From Paraburkholderia ginsengisoli NBRC 100965 (GTDB lineage: Bacteria; Pseudomonadota; Gammaproteobacteria; Burkholderiales; Burkholderiaceae), in the NCBI RefSeq assembly GCF_000739735.1, contig NZ_BBJF01000024.1, positions 1 through 64,000 on the forward strand: a stretch of DNA of 64,000 nucleotides, given 5' to 3'. The notes under the pieces were generated by a model. That model was given only the letters and a program-made list of their open reading frames with translations, had not been told where the DNA came from and did not search any database. This document shows positions 44,070 through 52,354 of this stretch, piece by piece. How positions within the stretch are numbered: the stretch's first letter is position 1; every line of letters begins with the position of its first letter. A program made the position numbers and the translations under genes.

Positions 44070-44774
44070 ATGAGCGAAACCAGCCCACGCCTTTTCATCG
44101 TCTCGCCCCACTTCGACGATGCCGTCTTCAGTTGCGGCGCATTGCTCGCCGCGCACCCCGACGCCGCGGTCTGCACAGTGTTCGCCGCGCCGCCCGAGCA
44201 TCAGATGCACACCGAATGGGATCAAAAATCGGGCTTCGCGAGCGCTCATGAAGCGATCCACGAGCGCACGCTGGAGGACAACCGCGCGCTCGAGGTACTC
44301 GACGCTATTCCGCTGCGGATGCCGTTTCGCGACAGCCAGTACGCCGACTCGCCGTCGATCGGCAAAATGGCGGCGATGCTCGAGGAAACGATTTATCGCA
44401 GCACCGCGAACACGCTGCTGATGCCGCTCGGCCTGTTTCACGACGATCACGTGCGGGTCTTCGAAGCCTGCTGCGAAATCCTGCCGAGGCTGTCGCATCT
44501 GGTCTGGTTCGGCTACGAGGAAGCGATTCACCGGCGCACGCCCGGCGTCGTGCAGGCGCGGCTCGCCGATCTCGCGCAGCGCGGCATCGTGGCGACGCCG
44601 GCGCATCCGAGCGCCGCGCATACGATCGATGTGCAGCGCCGCGCGCAACTCAAACGCGAGGCGGTCAATGCGTACGCCAGCCAGTTGCGCGCATTCGGCG
44701 CGGGCAATTACGAGGACGTCTTCGCGACCGAGCGTTACTGGCAGCTCAGCGTGGGCCGTCGCGCGAAAAAGTGA
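44070..44774 (+). CDS. PIG-L/LmbE-family deacetylase
   Basis: 234-residue zinc amidohydrolase fold. LFIVSPHFDDAVFSCGALLA has the PHxDD(A) metal motif at about 9-17, and DNRALEVLDAIPL and FHDDHVRVFEACCEIL are further core segments. Family members deacetylate N-acetylglucosaminyl or mycothiol-like conjugates; this substrate is unknown. It is next to the phosphonate operon, but convergent with it, so a functional link is speculative. Confidence 0.88.
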   Translation: MSETSPRLFIVSPHFDDAVFSCGALLAAHPDAAVCTVFAAPPEHQMHTEWDQKSGFASAHEAIHERTLEDNRALEVLDAIPLRMPFRDSQYADSPSIGKMAAMLEETIYRSTANTLLMPLGLFHDDHVRVFEACCEILPRLSHLVWFGYEEAIHRRTPGVVQARLADLAQRGIVATPAHPSAAHTIDVQRRAQLKREAVNAYASQLRAFGAGNYEDVFATERYWQLSVGRRAKK

Positions 44775-44885
44775 CCGGCGAGGCGCGCGGGAAACGCCTA
44801 CGCTTGAAAGAGGATTACCGGCATCGGTCCGAGCGTCAGCGTCCGAAGCGCCCGAACCGCATGCTTTCAACTACAGGGTGATGTG

Positions 44886-45038
44886 ATGAGCTACGACATG
44901 CATACCAGTCCGATTCCCGACCCCAACGCCGATCCGAACCGCGACCCGGAAGCCGACCCGCTGGTGCCGCCATCGCCGGGGCATCACGTCGAGGAGCCGC
45001 AGCGGCCCGATGGACCGCCGGACAAAGACCCGGTTTGA
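44886..45038 (+). CDS. small Asp/Pro-rich protein, 50 residues
   Basis: A short frame, MSYDMHTSPIPDPNADP then NRDPEADPLVPPSPGHH and EEPQRPDGPPDKDPV. It contains eight Asp-Pro pairs and is acidic and disordered-looking. AGGGTGATGTG precedes the ATG. Codon bias is GC-rich like its neighbours. No function can be assigned. Confidence 0.5.
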   Translation: MSYDMHTSPIPDPNADPNRDPEADPLVPPSPGHHVEEPQRPDGPPDKDPV

Positions 45039-45048
45039 CCCGACCGTA

Positions 45049-45098
45049 GCCGCATCGCGCCGCACGCTGCGAAAGCCCGCGGCGCGGCGCGATGCGGC
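45049..45098. terminator. strong hairpin between convergent genes
   Basis: Perfect 15-bp stem (GCCGCATCGCGCCGC and its complement) with a 20-nt loop lies between the small Asp/Pro-rich gene and the phnW stop. There is no T-tract, so a terminator or transcript-end stabiliser role is inferred. Confidence 0.55.
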
Positions 45099-45105
45099 GC
45101 CTGAA

Positions 45106-46173
45106 TCAACGCGTCAGTTCGGTGAAGCCCTGCAGCAGGCGGTCGATATCGGCGGCGTGAATATTGCCCATCGTCGAGATGCGGAAGAGTTCGGCCGACA
45201 AGCCGCCTTGCCCCGCATAGATGACGAAGCCGCGCGCCTTCAGCGCGTCGTGCAGTTGCGGGTACGCGATGCCATCAGGCAGCCGGTACGCGCGCAACAC
45301 CACCGATGACTCCTGCGGCGCCAGCACGCTGCCGATGCCCCGCTCCGCGAGTCCCGCGCGCGCCTGTTCAGCTAGCGCGGCATAACGCGCGTGACGGGCG
45401 CGCCAACCGCCTTCGTCCGCGAGTTCGCGCAGCGCTTCGACGAGCGCGTAGTACGCATGCACCGACGGCGTGAACGGCGTGTTGCGCTGATCCTGCAAAC
45501 GCGCGAGGCGTCCGAGATCGAGGTAGTACGTGCGGCTCGCCGCCTGCGCGAGCGCCGCGCGCCGCACCAGCACGAACGACGCACCCGGCACGCCATGCAG
45601 ACACTTGTTGGCGGTGGCCGCGACCGCGTCGAGGCTGGTATTGGCGAAGTCGATCGGCTCGGCGCCGAAGCTGCTCACGCCGTCCACCAGCAAGCGCAAA
45701 CCGCGCGCGCGGCACAGCGCACCGAGCGACGCGAGGTCGTTCAAACGGCCGGTGGTCGTTTCGTGATGAATCACCGCGACATGCGTGAACGCTTGGTCCG
45801 CGTCGAGACGTGCGGCGATCTGCGCGAGATCCGGCGCGTGCATCCAGTCGTGCTTCAGCGACTCATGCGCGATGCCGTACTGCGTGGCGATCTGCGAAAT
45901 GCGCTCGCCGTACACGCCGTTCTCGATCACCAGCAGCTTGCCGTTTTGCGGCACCAGCGCGGCGGTCATGCTTTCGACCGCGGCCGTGCCCGAGCCGGTC
46001 ATCAGCACTGCCTGCCATTCGTTTTTGTCGAGGCCGTACAGATCGACGAGTCGCGTACGGGCTTCTTCCTGCAAGTCGAAAAACTCGCTTTCGCGATGGC
46101 ACAGATCGGTCTGCAACAGGCTGTTGCGGACGCGTTCGGTGAGCGTCACCGGGCCTGGGTTGAGCAGCAGCAT
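45106..46173 (-). CDS. phnW: 2-aminoethylphosphonate:pyruvate aminotransferase
   Basis: 355-residue class V PLP aminotransferase. LLLNPGPVTLTERVRNSLL at the N-terminus, HHETTTGRLNDLASLG, GVSSFGAEPIDF and the PLP lysine in AATANKCLHGVPGASFVLV are typical of PhnW. In catabolism it turns 2-AEP to phosphonoacetaldehyde, but beside PEP mutase and phosphonopyruvate decarboxylase it would run in the amination direction to make 2-AEP. AAGAAAAGGAGCGCTC precedes the ATG. It is the last gene of the operon, 20 bp after ppd. Confidence 0.93.
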   Translation of the reverse strand: MLLLNPGPVTLTERVRNSLLQTDLCHRESEFFDLQEEARTRLVDLYGLDKNEWQAVLMTGSGTAAVESMTAALVPQNGKLLVIENGVYGERISQIATQYGIAHESLKHDWMHAPDLAQIAARLDADQAFTHVAVIHHETTTGRLNDLASLGALCRARGLRLLVDGVSSFGAEPIDFANTSLDAVAATANKCLHGVPGASFVLVRRAALAQAASRTYYLDLGRLARLQDQRNTPFTPSVHAYYALVEALRELADEGGWRARHARYAALAEQARAGLAERGIGSVLAPQESSVVLRAYRLPDGIAYPQLHDALKARGFVIYAGQGGLSAELFRISTMGNIHAADIDRLLQGFTELTR

Positions 46174-46193
46174 GAGCGCTCCTTTTCTTTGCT

Positions 46194-47357
46194 TCAAGCG
46201 GCGCCGATGTGGCGCATCAGGCGCGTCTTCACATCGGGCGGCGTAATGGTGGGACGCGGCAGGCCATCCGGCGTGCCACGGCGAATCGCGAGGCGCACGA
46301 AGCGCGGACCGTCGAGCAGCGGCGCGTCGAACAACTGATCGAGCACGGCCGGGTCGTCGCTTTCCACGGCCGACGCATAACCGCACGCCGCCGCGACCCC
46401 CGCGAACGAGACCTGCGACGACACCGTCGCCTGACCGCCGGTCGAGTCGTGCGCGCCGTTGTCGAGCAGCACGTGCGTGAGGTTCGACGGACCGTATGCG
46501 CCGAGCGTCGCGAACGCGCCCATGCGCATCAGCGCGGCGCCGTCGCCGTCGAGCGCGACCACGTGCAGATCGGGACGCGCAAGCGCGAGGCCGAGCGCGA
46601 ACGGCGTCACGCAGCCCATCGAGCCAACCATGTACAACTGATTGGGCCGGTCGTCGATCGCGTAGAGTTCGCGTCCGCAAAAACCGGTCGATGCAAGCAC
46701 CACCGTCGATTCGAGCGGCGTGTGCGCGATCACTTTCTTCAACGCGTCGTGACGCGAAGCCAGCTCGCTCGCCACGCCGCCCTCGAACTGTGAGCGCGGC
46801 GCAACCGGCGCTCGGCGCGCACTCGCGCCGCCGTCCTTCAACTCGTACGGCGCCACGCTGCCCTTCTGCATCACGAGCGCATACGGGCGGCCGGTTTCAT
46901 CCATATGCGCAATCGCGCGATCCAGCGCCGGACCGATCGCGTCGACCTCGGTCGGGAAGGTCTCCCAGGGAATCTCCATCGTGTCGAGCATCGCGGGCGT
47001 GACGGGGCCCATCAGCGCATGCTGCGGTTCGTCGGCGACACCGGGCTGGCCGCGCCACGTGACGATCAGCAATTGCGGCAGACGGAAGGTCCACGTGAGC
47101 GAAGTCAATGGGCTCACGGCATTGCCGAGCCCCGAGTTCTGCATCATCGTGATGCCGCGCCGGCCGTTCTGCGCGCCGAGCGTGACGCCCGCGATCAACG
47201 CAACCGCGTCGCCCTCGTTGGCCGCCGACACGTAATGCAACGACTCGTCCTGCAGCACGTAGTTGATGAACGGCGTCAGATACGAACACGGCACTCCCGC
47301 GTACCAGTCGAAGCCGCGTTCGCGCGCCGCTTCGACAAACTGTGCGGCTTCGATCAT
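46194..47357 (-). CDS. ppd: phosphonopyruvate decarboxylase
   Basis: 387-residue thiamine-pyrophosphate enzyme that decarboxylates 3-phosphonopyruvate to phosphonoacetaldehyde, the step that pulls PEP mutase forward. GVPCSYLTPFINYVLQD, AANEGDAVALIAGV (catalytic Glu) and TMMQNSGLGNAVSPLTSLT form the PYR domain. LYMVGSMGCVTPFALGLAL and VALDGDGAALMRMGAF with LDNGAHDSTGG form the TPP-binding domain. It overlaps the PEP mutase gene by four bases, so translation is coupled. Confidence 0.95.
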   Translation of the reverse strand: MIEAAQFVEAARERGFDWYAGVPCSYLTPFINYVLQDESLHYVSAANEGDAVALIAGVTLGAQNGRRGITMMQNSGLGNAVSPLTSLTWTFRLPQLLIVTWRGQPGVADEPQHALMGPVTPAMLDTMEIPWETFPTEVDAIGPALDRAIAHMDETGRPYALVMQKGSVAPYELKDGGASARRAPVAPRSQFEGGVASELASRHDALKKVIAHTPLESTVVLASTGFCGRELYAIDDRPNQLYMVGSMGCVTPFALGLALARPDLHVVALDGDGAALMRMGAFATLGAYGPSNLTHVLLDNGAHDSTGGQATVSSQVSFAGVAAACGYASAVESDDPAVLDQLFDAPLLDGPRFVRLAIRRGTPDGLPRPTITPPDVKTRLMRHIGAA

Positions 47358-49102
47358 TGTGCGACTCCGTTCCCGGCGTCCTTCGCATTGCTCGCCGGAT
47401 TGCCGACCGCCGTCGCGAATGGCGCTTGCGCGTGCGCGAAGTCGCCGGCGCGACGGAAGTCGTCGAGGTCGTTCACGCCGCGCCAGTGACCGTGCACGTA
47501 TTGCACCTCGATCGATTCACCCGCTTCGATCAGCGCGTTCAGCAGCGCGGGCATGTCGAGCGACGCGAAATCGGCGCGCGCCTGCAACTGGCTCATCACC
47601 GCTTGCAGACGCTCGCGGCCCGCGTCGCGCACGTTCAGCAGACCGACCCAGCGGCCATGCGGTGCTTGCGCGGCAATCTCCGCCGACGCGTTCTGCCCGC
47701 TCGACACATGGCGCAGCACGACCTTGTTGCCGAACAAACCACGATCGTCGGCGGCCGAGCACCACGCGAAATCGCGCACGCTGGCGTTCTCCGTATCGGT
47801 CAGCGACGAATCGACCACCACGCTGAGCGCCGCTTCGCTTTCCACCAGATCGCGCAGGATGTAGCTGCGGAACAGCAGGTCGCCGTAGGAGATCACGGTG
47901 TCGCCGCTCAACTTGTCTGGCGCGACCCGGCCGAGCGCGCACGCGAGCGACGCGAGTTCGCCGGTTTGCGCATGCTGTTCGTTGACCACCAGCTTGATGC
48001 CCGCCGTTTCGATCGCATCGGCGCGATAACCGCCGACCACCGTGATGTCGTTGACGCCCTGCTTCTTGAACGCGTCGACGAGCCAGCGCAACAGAGGCTT
48101 GCCCGCGATCGGCAGCATCACTTTCGGGCGGTCTTCGGTGACGGCTTCGAGGCCCTTGCCACGGCTCGCGGCGAGCACGACGGCGGCGCCGGCCGCGCGG
48201 CCGCTCGACAGGTAGCGGTCTTCGGCTTCCGAGTATTCGTCGGCGTCCTGCAGGCGGAATATTTCGTTGACGGCCGCAATGCTGTCTTCGACGTTGACGA
48301 GCGTCTGGCTCGAATGAATTTCCTTCGCGACGGCCTGCATCGCCGAAGTCGCCGAGCGGATCAGATGGTTCGCCCAGATCACGGTACTGATGCCCGCTTC
48401 ACGGAACACCTCGGTCGGCGTGCTGTAGTACTTGGTCGGCACGATCACGAGCGGACCGCGGCCGGCCCATTCGCGCGCGAACTCGAGAATTTCATCGGGG
48501 CGCGACAGCTTGCTGTGAATCAGGATCGCGTCCGCGCCGGCTTGCCGATACGCTTCCGCGCGGCGCAGCGCCTCGTCCATGCCCCAGCCCGCGATCAGCG
48601 CTTCGACGCGCGCGACGATCGAGAAATTTTCGTCGGACTGCGAGTCCTTGCCGGCTTTGATCTTGCCGCAGAACTCGTCCATGTCGGCGAGCGGCTGCGC
48701 TTCGCCGTTGATGAAGCTGTTGGTCTTCGGGAACTGCTTGTCTTCGATACACACGCCGGCGATGCCGCGTTGTTCGAGCTTGCGCACGAGCCGGCGCACG
48801 TTGTTGAAGTTGCCGTAGCCGGTGTCGCCGTCGAGCAGGATCGGCAGATCGCTCGCATCGGCCATGAATTCGAGCGTATCGACGACCTGCGTCCAGCTTG
48901 CTTCGTTGTTGTCGCGCACGCCGAATTGCGCGGAAATCGCGAGGCCCGAGCCCCAGATCGCCTTGAAGCCGGCTTCACGGACGATTCGCGCGGACAGGCC
49001 GTTATGGGCCTCCATCATGAATTCGAGTTCGTTGCTGAGGAGCATCTGGCGCAGACGTGCGCTGCGGGATACGGAGACGAAGGCAGGTTCGCGGGCGTTC
49101 AT
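47354..49102 (-). CDS. pepM: PEP mutase fused to nucleotidyltransferase
   Basis: 582 residues. Residues about 1-295 are a phosphoenolpyruvate mutase with the diagnostic EDKQFPKTNS (120-129) motif, LLDGDTGYGNFNN and VARVEALIAGWG, and make phosphonopyruvate. Residues about 305-560 are an NTP-transferase domain (AAVVLAASRGKGLEAVTEDR, PKVMLPIAGKPLLRWLVDAF, VVGGYRADAIE, SYGDLLFRSYIL). By analogy to PntC-type enzymes, the second domain would attach CMP to 2-AEP. It is the first gene of the operon. Confidence 0.95.
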   Translation of the reverse strand: MNAREPAFVSVSRSARLRQMLLSNELEFMMEAHNGLSARIVREAGFKAIWGSGLAISAQFGVRDNNEASWTQVVDTLEFMADASDLPILLDGDTGYGNFNNVRRLVRKLEQRGIAGVCIEDKQFPKTNSFINGEAQPLADMDEFCGKIKAGKDSQSDENFSIVARVEALIAGWGMDEALRRAEAYRQAGADAILIHSKLSRPDEILEFAREWAGRGPLVIVPTKYYSTPTEVFREAGISTVIWANHLIRSATSAMQAVAKEIHSSQTLVNVEDSIAAVNEIFRLQDADEYSEAEDRYLSSGRAAGAAVVLAASRGKGLEAVTEDRPKVMLPIAGKPLLRWLVDAFKKQGVNDITVVGGYRADAIETAGIKLVVNEQHAQTGELASLACALGRVAPDKLSGDTVISYGDLLFRSYILRDLVESEAALSVVVDSSLTDTENASVRDFAWCSAADDRGLFGNKVVLRHVSSGQNASAEIAAQAPHGRWVGLLNVRDAGRERLQAVMSQLQARADFASLDMPALLNALIEAGESIEVQYVHGHWRGVNDLDDFRRAGDFAHAQAPFATAVGNPASNAKDAGNGVAQ

Positions 49103-49704
49103 TTTCTACTCCTGATAGCGGGCTTATTGGTGCTCTTTTTTGCCCGGCTGGCGACTGGAAAATGGCGACTATAGCGGAATTTTTATTTATTTGTCCTTTT
49201 GAAGATGCGGATTTTCCGCTGTTGCGCTTAAGTGGAAAAATGTGTCGTTTTTTGCATTTCCGACGCTGCCGCCACGCGCTTGGATTTGCTTGGCGTTTTG
49301 TGGAGGTTTGACGCACCGGCATGCTGGGTATGGGGTTGGCGTCCGGTCAACTCTTTTTACCGCGTGAAAAACAATAGCGGCCCATCTTTTTATATTGAAT
49401 TTATTGGCAGGCGCCAATTAGCTCCAACCGCCTTAATCTGCTTGCCGGCCGCATTAACCAGGTCAAAAAATATAATCAAACCGGCAATAGACACCGGAAT
49501 TAAAGCCGTCGCCGACCGGCATTGAAAACTCCGCCCCAAAAAAACAAACAGCTGATCAATCAGACGAATAACAACGTAACACAACGGGTTTCCCCTGCCT
49601 GCGCAGCAAACGCCATTGCGCCGTAAACCCATTAGCGACAAGCCAGAACGCCACAAGCGAACTCAACTCCGACTGACCCTTTTGCAAAAGCCGTTCTCAT
49701 TGCT
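49103..49704. other. AT-rich promoter gap upstream of the phosphonate operon
   Basis: 602 bp, visibly richer in A+T than the surroundings (for example around 49150-49210 and 49380-49560). It should contain the operon promoter (minus) and that of the chemoreceptor (plus). A minus-strand frame at 49390-49656 ends SIAGLIIFFDLVNAAG and so on, but has no clear start signal. Function not assigned. Confidence 0.5.
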
Positions 49705-51246
49705 ATGACACTGAACGAAAAACTGGCCTCGATGATCGCCGTGCTGTGGATCGGCCTGATCCTGATCGGCGGCTTCGGCGCGTGGCAAAACCGCGCGTCG
49801 ATGATCTCGGACCGCCGCGATCAACTGACCGCGCTGATCGACCAGGGCAACCACATCGTCGCCCATTACTACGCGTTGGCCCAGCAACGCACGCTGTCCG
49901 AAAGCGACGCAAAAAAGCAGGCGCTCGCGATGCTGGCGGCGATGCGCTACGGCAAGGACGGCTACATCTCCGTCAACGATTCGCAGCCGGTCATGCTGAT
50001 GCACCCGTTCAAGCAGGAACTGGTCGGCAAGAATCTCGCGCAGTTCGCCGACCCGGCGGGCAACCATCTGTTCGTCGCGATCGTCAACGCGGGCAATCAC
50101 GACGGCGGCGGCTTTGTCGACTATCTATGGGCCAAGCCCGGCAGCGACGCGCCGGTCGCGAAGACCAGCTACTCGACGCACTTCACGCCGTGGGACTGGT
50201 ATCTCGTCACCGGCATGTACATGGACGACGTGCAGAGCGCGTTCTACGCGAACCTGCTGCGCTGGCTCGCGATCACGGTGACGCTCGGCGCCATCGCCAC
50301 GGCCGTCATGCTGCTGGTGTTGCGCAGCATCCGCCGCTCGCTCGGCGGCGATCTCGAAGTGGCCGTCGAACACGCGCAGTTGATGGCGCAAGGCAATCTC
50401 GCCACGCGCGTGCCGGTCGGCACGCAGGACAGCGGCAGTCTGCTGCATGCGTTGCAGACGATGCAGGCGGGTCTCGTCGAAACGGTGTCGCGCGTGCGTC
50501 TGGGCACCGAGAACATCAACATCGGCGCGACCGAAATCGCCGCCGGCAATACGGACCTCTCGCAGCGCACCGAGGAACAGGCCGCGGCGCTCGTCGAAAC
50601 GGCGTCGAACATGGACCAGATGACGGTCAACGTGAAGCAGAACGCGGACAGCGCGATGCAGGCCGCGCAACTCGCCGGCCAGGCGGCCGACGTGGCGACA
50701 CGCGGCAGCCGCGTGGTCGACGACGTGGTGCGTACGATGGGCGAGATCACCGCCAGCTCGCGGCAGATCGGCGACATCATCGGCGTGATCGACGGTATCG
50801 CGTTCCAGACGAATATCCTCGCGCTCAACGCGGCCGTCGAAGCGGCGCGCGCGGGCGAACAGGGACGCGGCTTCGCGGTGGTCGCCGCCGAAGTGCGCAG
50901 CCTTGCACAGCGCTCGGCGACTGCGGCCAAGGAGATCAAGGCGCTGATCGAAACCTCGACGAATACGGTCGAAACCGGCGCGTCGCAGGTCGCCAACGCG
51001 GGCTCGACAATGGGCGAGATCGTGCAGTCGGTGCGTCGCGTGAATGAGATTCTCGAGGAGATCAGCAATGCGTCGCGCGAGCAAAGCGCGGGCATCGAAC
51101 AGGTGAATCGCGCGGTCGGCGAAATGGATCAGGTCACGCAGCAGAACGCGGCGCTGGTCGAGCAGGCAGCGGCTGCGGCGCATTCGCTGAAGGACCAGGT
51201 GGGCGTGCTGCGTGAGGCGATTTCGAGCTTCGCGTTGCCGGGTTGA
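49705..51246 (+). CDS. methyl-accepting chemotaxis protein with periplasmic sCache-like domain
   Basis: 513-residue chemoreceptor. Helix 1 is near residues 9-27. A single-Cache-type sensor follows at about 35-180 (YYALAQQRTLSESDAKKQAL, RYGKDGYISVND, HFTPWDWYLVTGMYMDD). Helix 2 is at about 190-210, then HAMP, and the signalling domain runs to 510. The hairpin tip is intact as IGVIDGIAFQTNILALNAAVEAARAGEQGRGFAVVAAEVR. It feeds CheA/CheW. Two terminators follow. Ligand unknown. No strong ribosome site. Confidence 0.92.
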   Translation: MTLNEKLASMIAVLWIGLILIGGFGAWQNRASMISDRRDQLTALIDQGNHIVAHYYALAQQRTLSESDAKKQALAMLAAMRYGKDGYISVNDSQPVMLMHPFKQELVGKNLAQFADPAGNHLFVAIVNAGNHDGGGFVDYLWAKPGSDAPVAKTSYSTHFTPWDWYLVTGMYMDDVQSAFYANLLRWLAITVTLGAIATAVMLLVLRSIRRSLGGDLEVAVEHAQLMAQGNLATRVPVGTQDSGSLLHALQTMQAGLVETVSRVRLGTENINIGATEIAAGNTDLSQRTEEQAAALVETASNMDQMTVNVKQNADSAMQAAQLAGQAADVATRGSRVVDDVVRTMGEITASSRQIGDIIGVIDGIAFQTNILALNAAVEAARAGEQGRGFAVVAAEVRSLAQRSATAAKEIKALIETSTNTVETGASQVANAGSTMGEIVQSVRRVNEILEEISNASREQSAGIEQVNRAVGEMDQVTQQNAALVEQAAAAAHSLKDQVGVLREAISSFALPG

Positions 51247-51354
51247 GGGTTGGCTTCGACGTTGGCGTTGCGTTCGTGTTCGCGTCAGCAGCTCGCCTGT
51301 AGTCTCGCGCCGTGCCGGTCGCACGCATGTAGCGAGGCACGATCAGAAGCACAA

Positions 51355-51390
51355 AAAAGAAGGCGCTCGACAGGCGGAGAGCGCCTCTTT
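51355..51390 (+). terminator. terminator 1 after chemoreceptor
   Basis: Stem AGGCGCTC/GAGCGCCT with a 10-nt loop, A-rich before and CTTT after. Confidence 0.75.
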
Positions 51391-51432
51391 AACACGCCGC
51401 GTCGGAGTCGACGCATCAATCGAACGAACCAG

Positions 51433-51467
51433 CCGCGCGGATTTTGCAAGTCCGCGCGGTTTTTTTA
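51433..51467 (+). terminator. terminator 2 after chemoreceptor
   Basis: 9-bp stem CCGCGCGGA/TCCGCGCGG with a 9-nt loop and eight T. It is a strong Rho-independent terminator, 78 bp beyond terminator 1. Confidence 0.88.
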
Positions 51468-51557
51468 TGCGCGTGCGCGCCGCCGCGCTCATCTCTTTGA
51501 GTCGCGCTCCGCGTCCTTTCGTTCAACAAACGCTTACCCGCGCAAAAGCGCAACCAG

Positions 51558-51594
51558 CTTAAGCCGAATTTGGCATCGCCGAATTCGGCTTAAG
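51558..51594. repeat. 13-bp inverted repeat
   Basis: CTTAAGCCGAATT and AATTCGGCTTAAG flank 11 nt in the gap between the terminators and the TRIC gene. The arms match perfectly. It could be a third terminator (CCGTTTT follows) or a regulator site. Confidence 0.75.
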
Positions 51595-51708
51595 CCGTTT
51601 TCAGGCTAACAGCGCGCTTACGATAATCGCCGTTTTGCAACACGCGCCCTGCGGTGGCCTTCGTCGACGAAGCCGCTCGCGAGCGCCGCTTCGTCGAGGC
51701 TCGCCGTC

Positions 51709-52332
51709 ATGCTGCTGCACTCCCTCTACCTGCTCGCCATCGTCGCCGAAGCCATGTCCGGCGCGCTGATGGGCATGCGTCGCGGCATGGACCGCTTCGG
51801 ACTGTGCCTCGTCGGCACGGTCACGGCACTCGGTGGTGGCACCGTGCGCGACGTGCTGCTCGGCCACTATCCACTTGCATGGATCTCGCATCCAGATTAC
51901 GTTTTCATTACAATCGAAGCGGCAGCAGTCGCGGCGGCCGGCGCGAAGTGGTTGCGCAACTGGCAGCGGCTGTTCGTCACGGTCGACGCGCTCGGCCTGA
52001 TCGCCTTCACGGTGATCGGCTGCGACGTGGCCGCCGCGCTTAACGTGAGCCCCGCGATCGTCGTACTGGCCGGCGCGATCACCGGTGTGTGCGGCGGCAT
52101 GTTGCGCGACCTGCTGTGCAACCAGATGCCGCTGGTGTTGTGCAAGGAGCTGTATGCCAGCATCGCGCTCGGCGCCGGCGCGCTGTACGTGGCGCTGCAG
52201 GCGTGGGGCATCGCGGCGGGACCGGCGTCGGTGGTGGTGCTGGTCGTCGGCTTCGCGGTGCGCATGCTGGCCGTGCGCTTCCATTGGCAGTTGAAGGTGT
52301 TGTCCGCCGCCGATTCGGGCGGCGCAAGTTAA
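51709..52332 (+). CDS. TRIC-type cation channel/UPF0126 membrane protein
   Basis: 207 residues with about seven hydrophobic segments and the two-fold repeat of the YadS/YicG family: EAMSGALMGMRRGMDRFG, GTVTALGGGTVRDVLLGHYPL, then AAALNVSPAIVVLAGAITG, GGMLRDLLCNQMPLVLCKELY. The GGGTVRD and GGMLRD motifs are the family signature. Homologues form trimeric cation channels. It lies 22 bp before the ftsI paralogue. Confidence 0.9.
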   Translation: MLLHSLYLLAIVAEAMSGALMGMRRGMDRFGLCLVGTVTALGGGTVRDVLLGHYPLAWISHPDYVFITIEAAAVAAAGAKWLRNWQRLFVTVDALGLIAFTVIGCDVAAALNVSPAIVVLAGAITGVCGGMLRDLLCNQMPLVLCKELYASIALGAGALYVALQAWGIAAGPASVVVLVVGFAVRMLAVRFHWQLKVLSAADSGGAS

Positions 52333-52354
52333 TCGAGTTCATTACCTGCATGCA

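Noticed and set aside
44070..44774. PIG-L deacetylase as part of the phosphonate pathway
   Set aside because: It is on the opposite strand, convergent, with a hairpin between. Proximity alone is not enough.
49390..49656. 88-residue minus-strand frame in the AT-rich gap
   Set aside because: It has a hydrophobic stretch but no ribosome site and no recognised family. Kept only as a remark.
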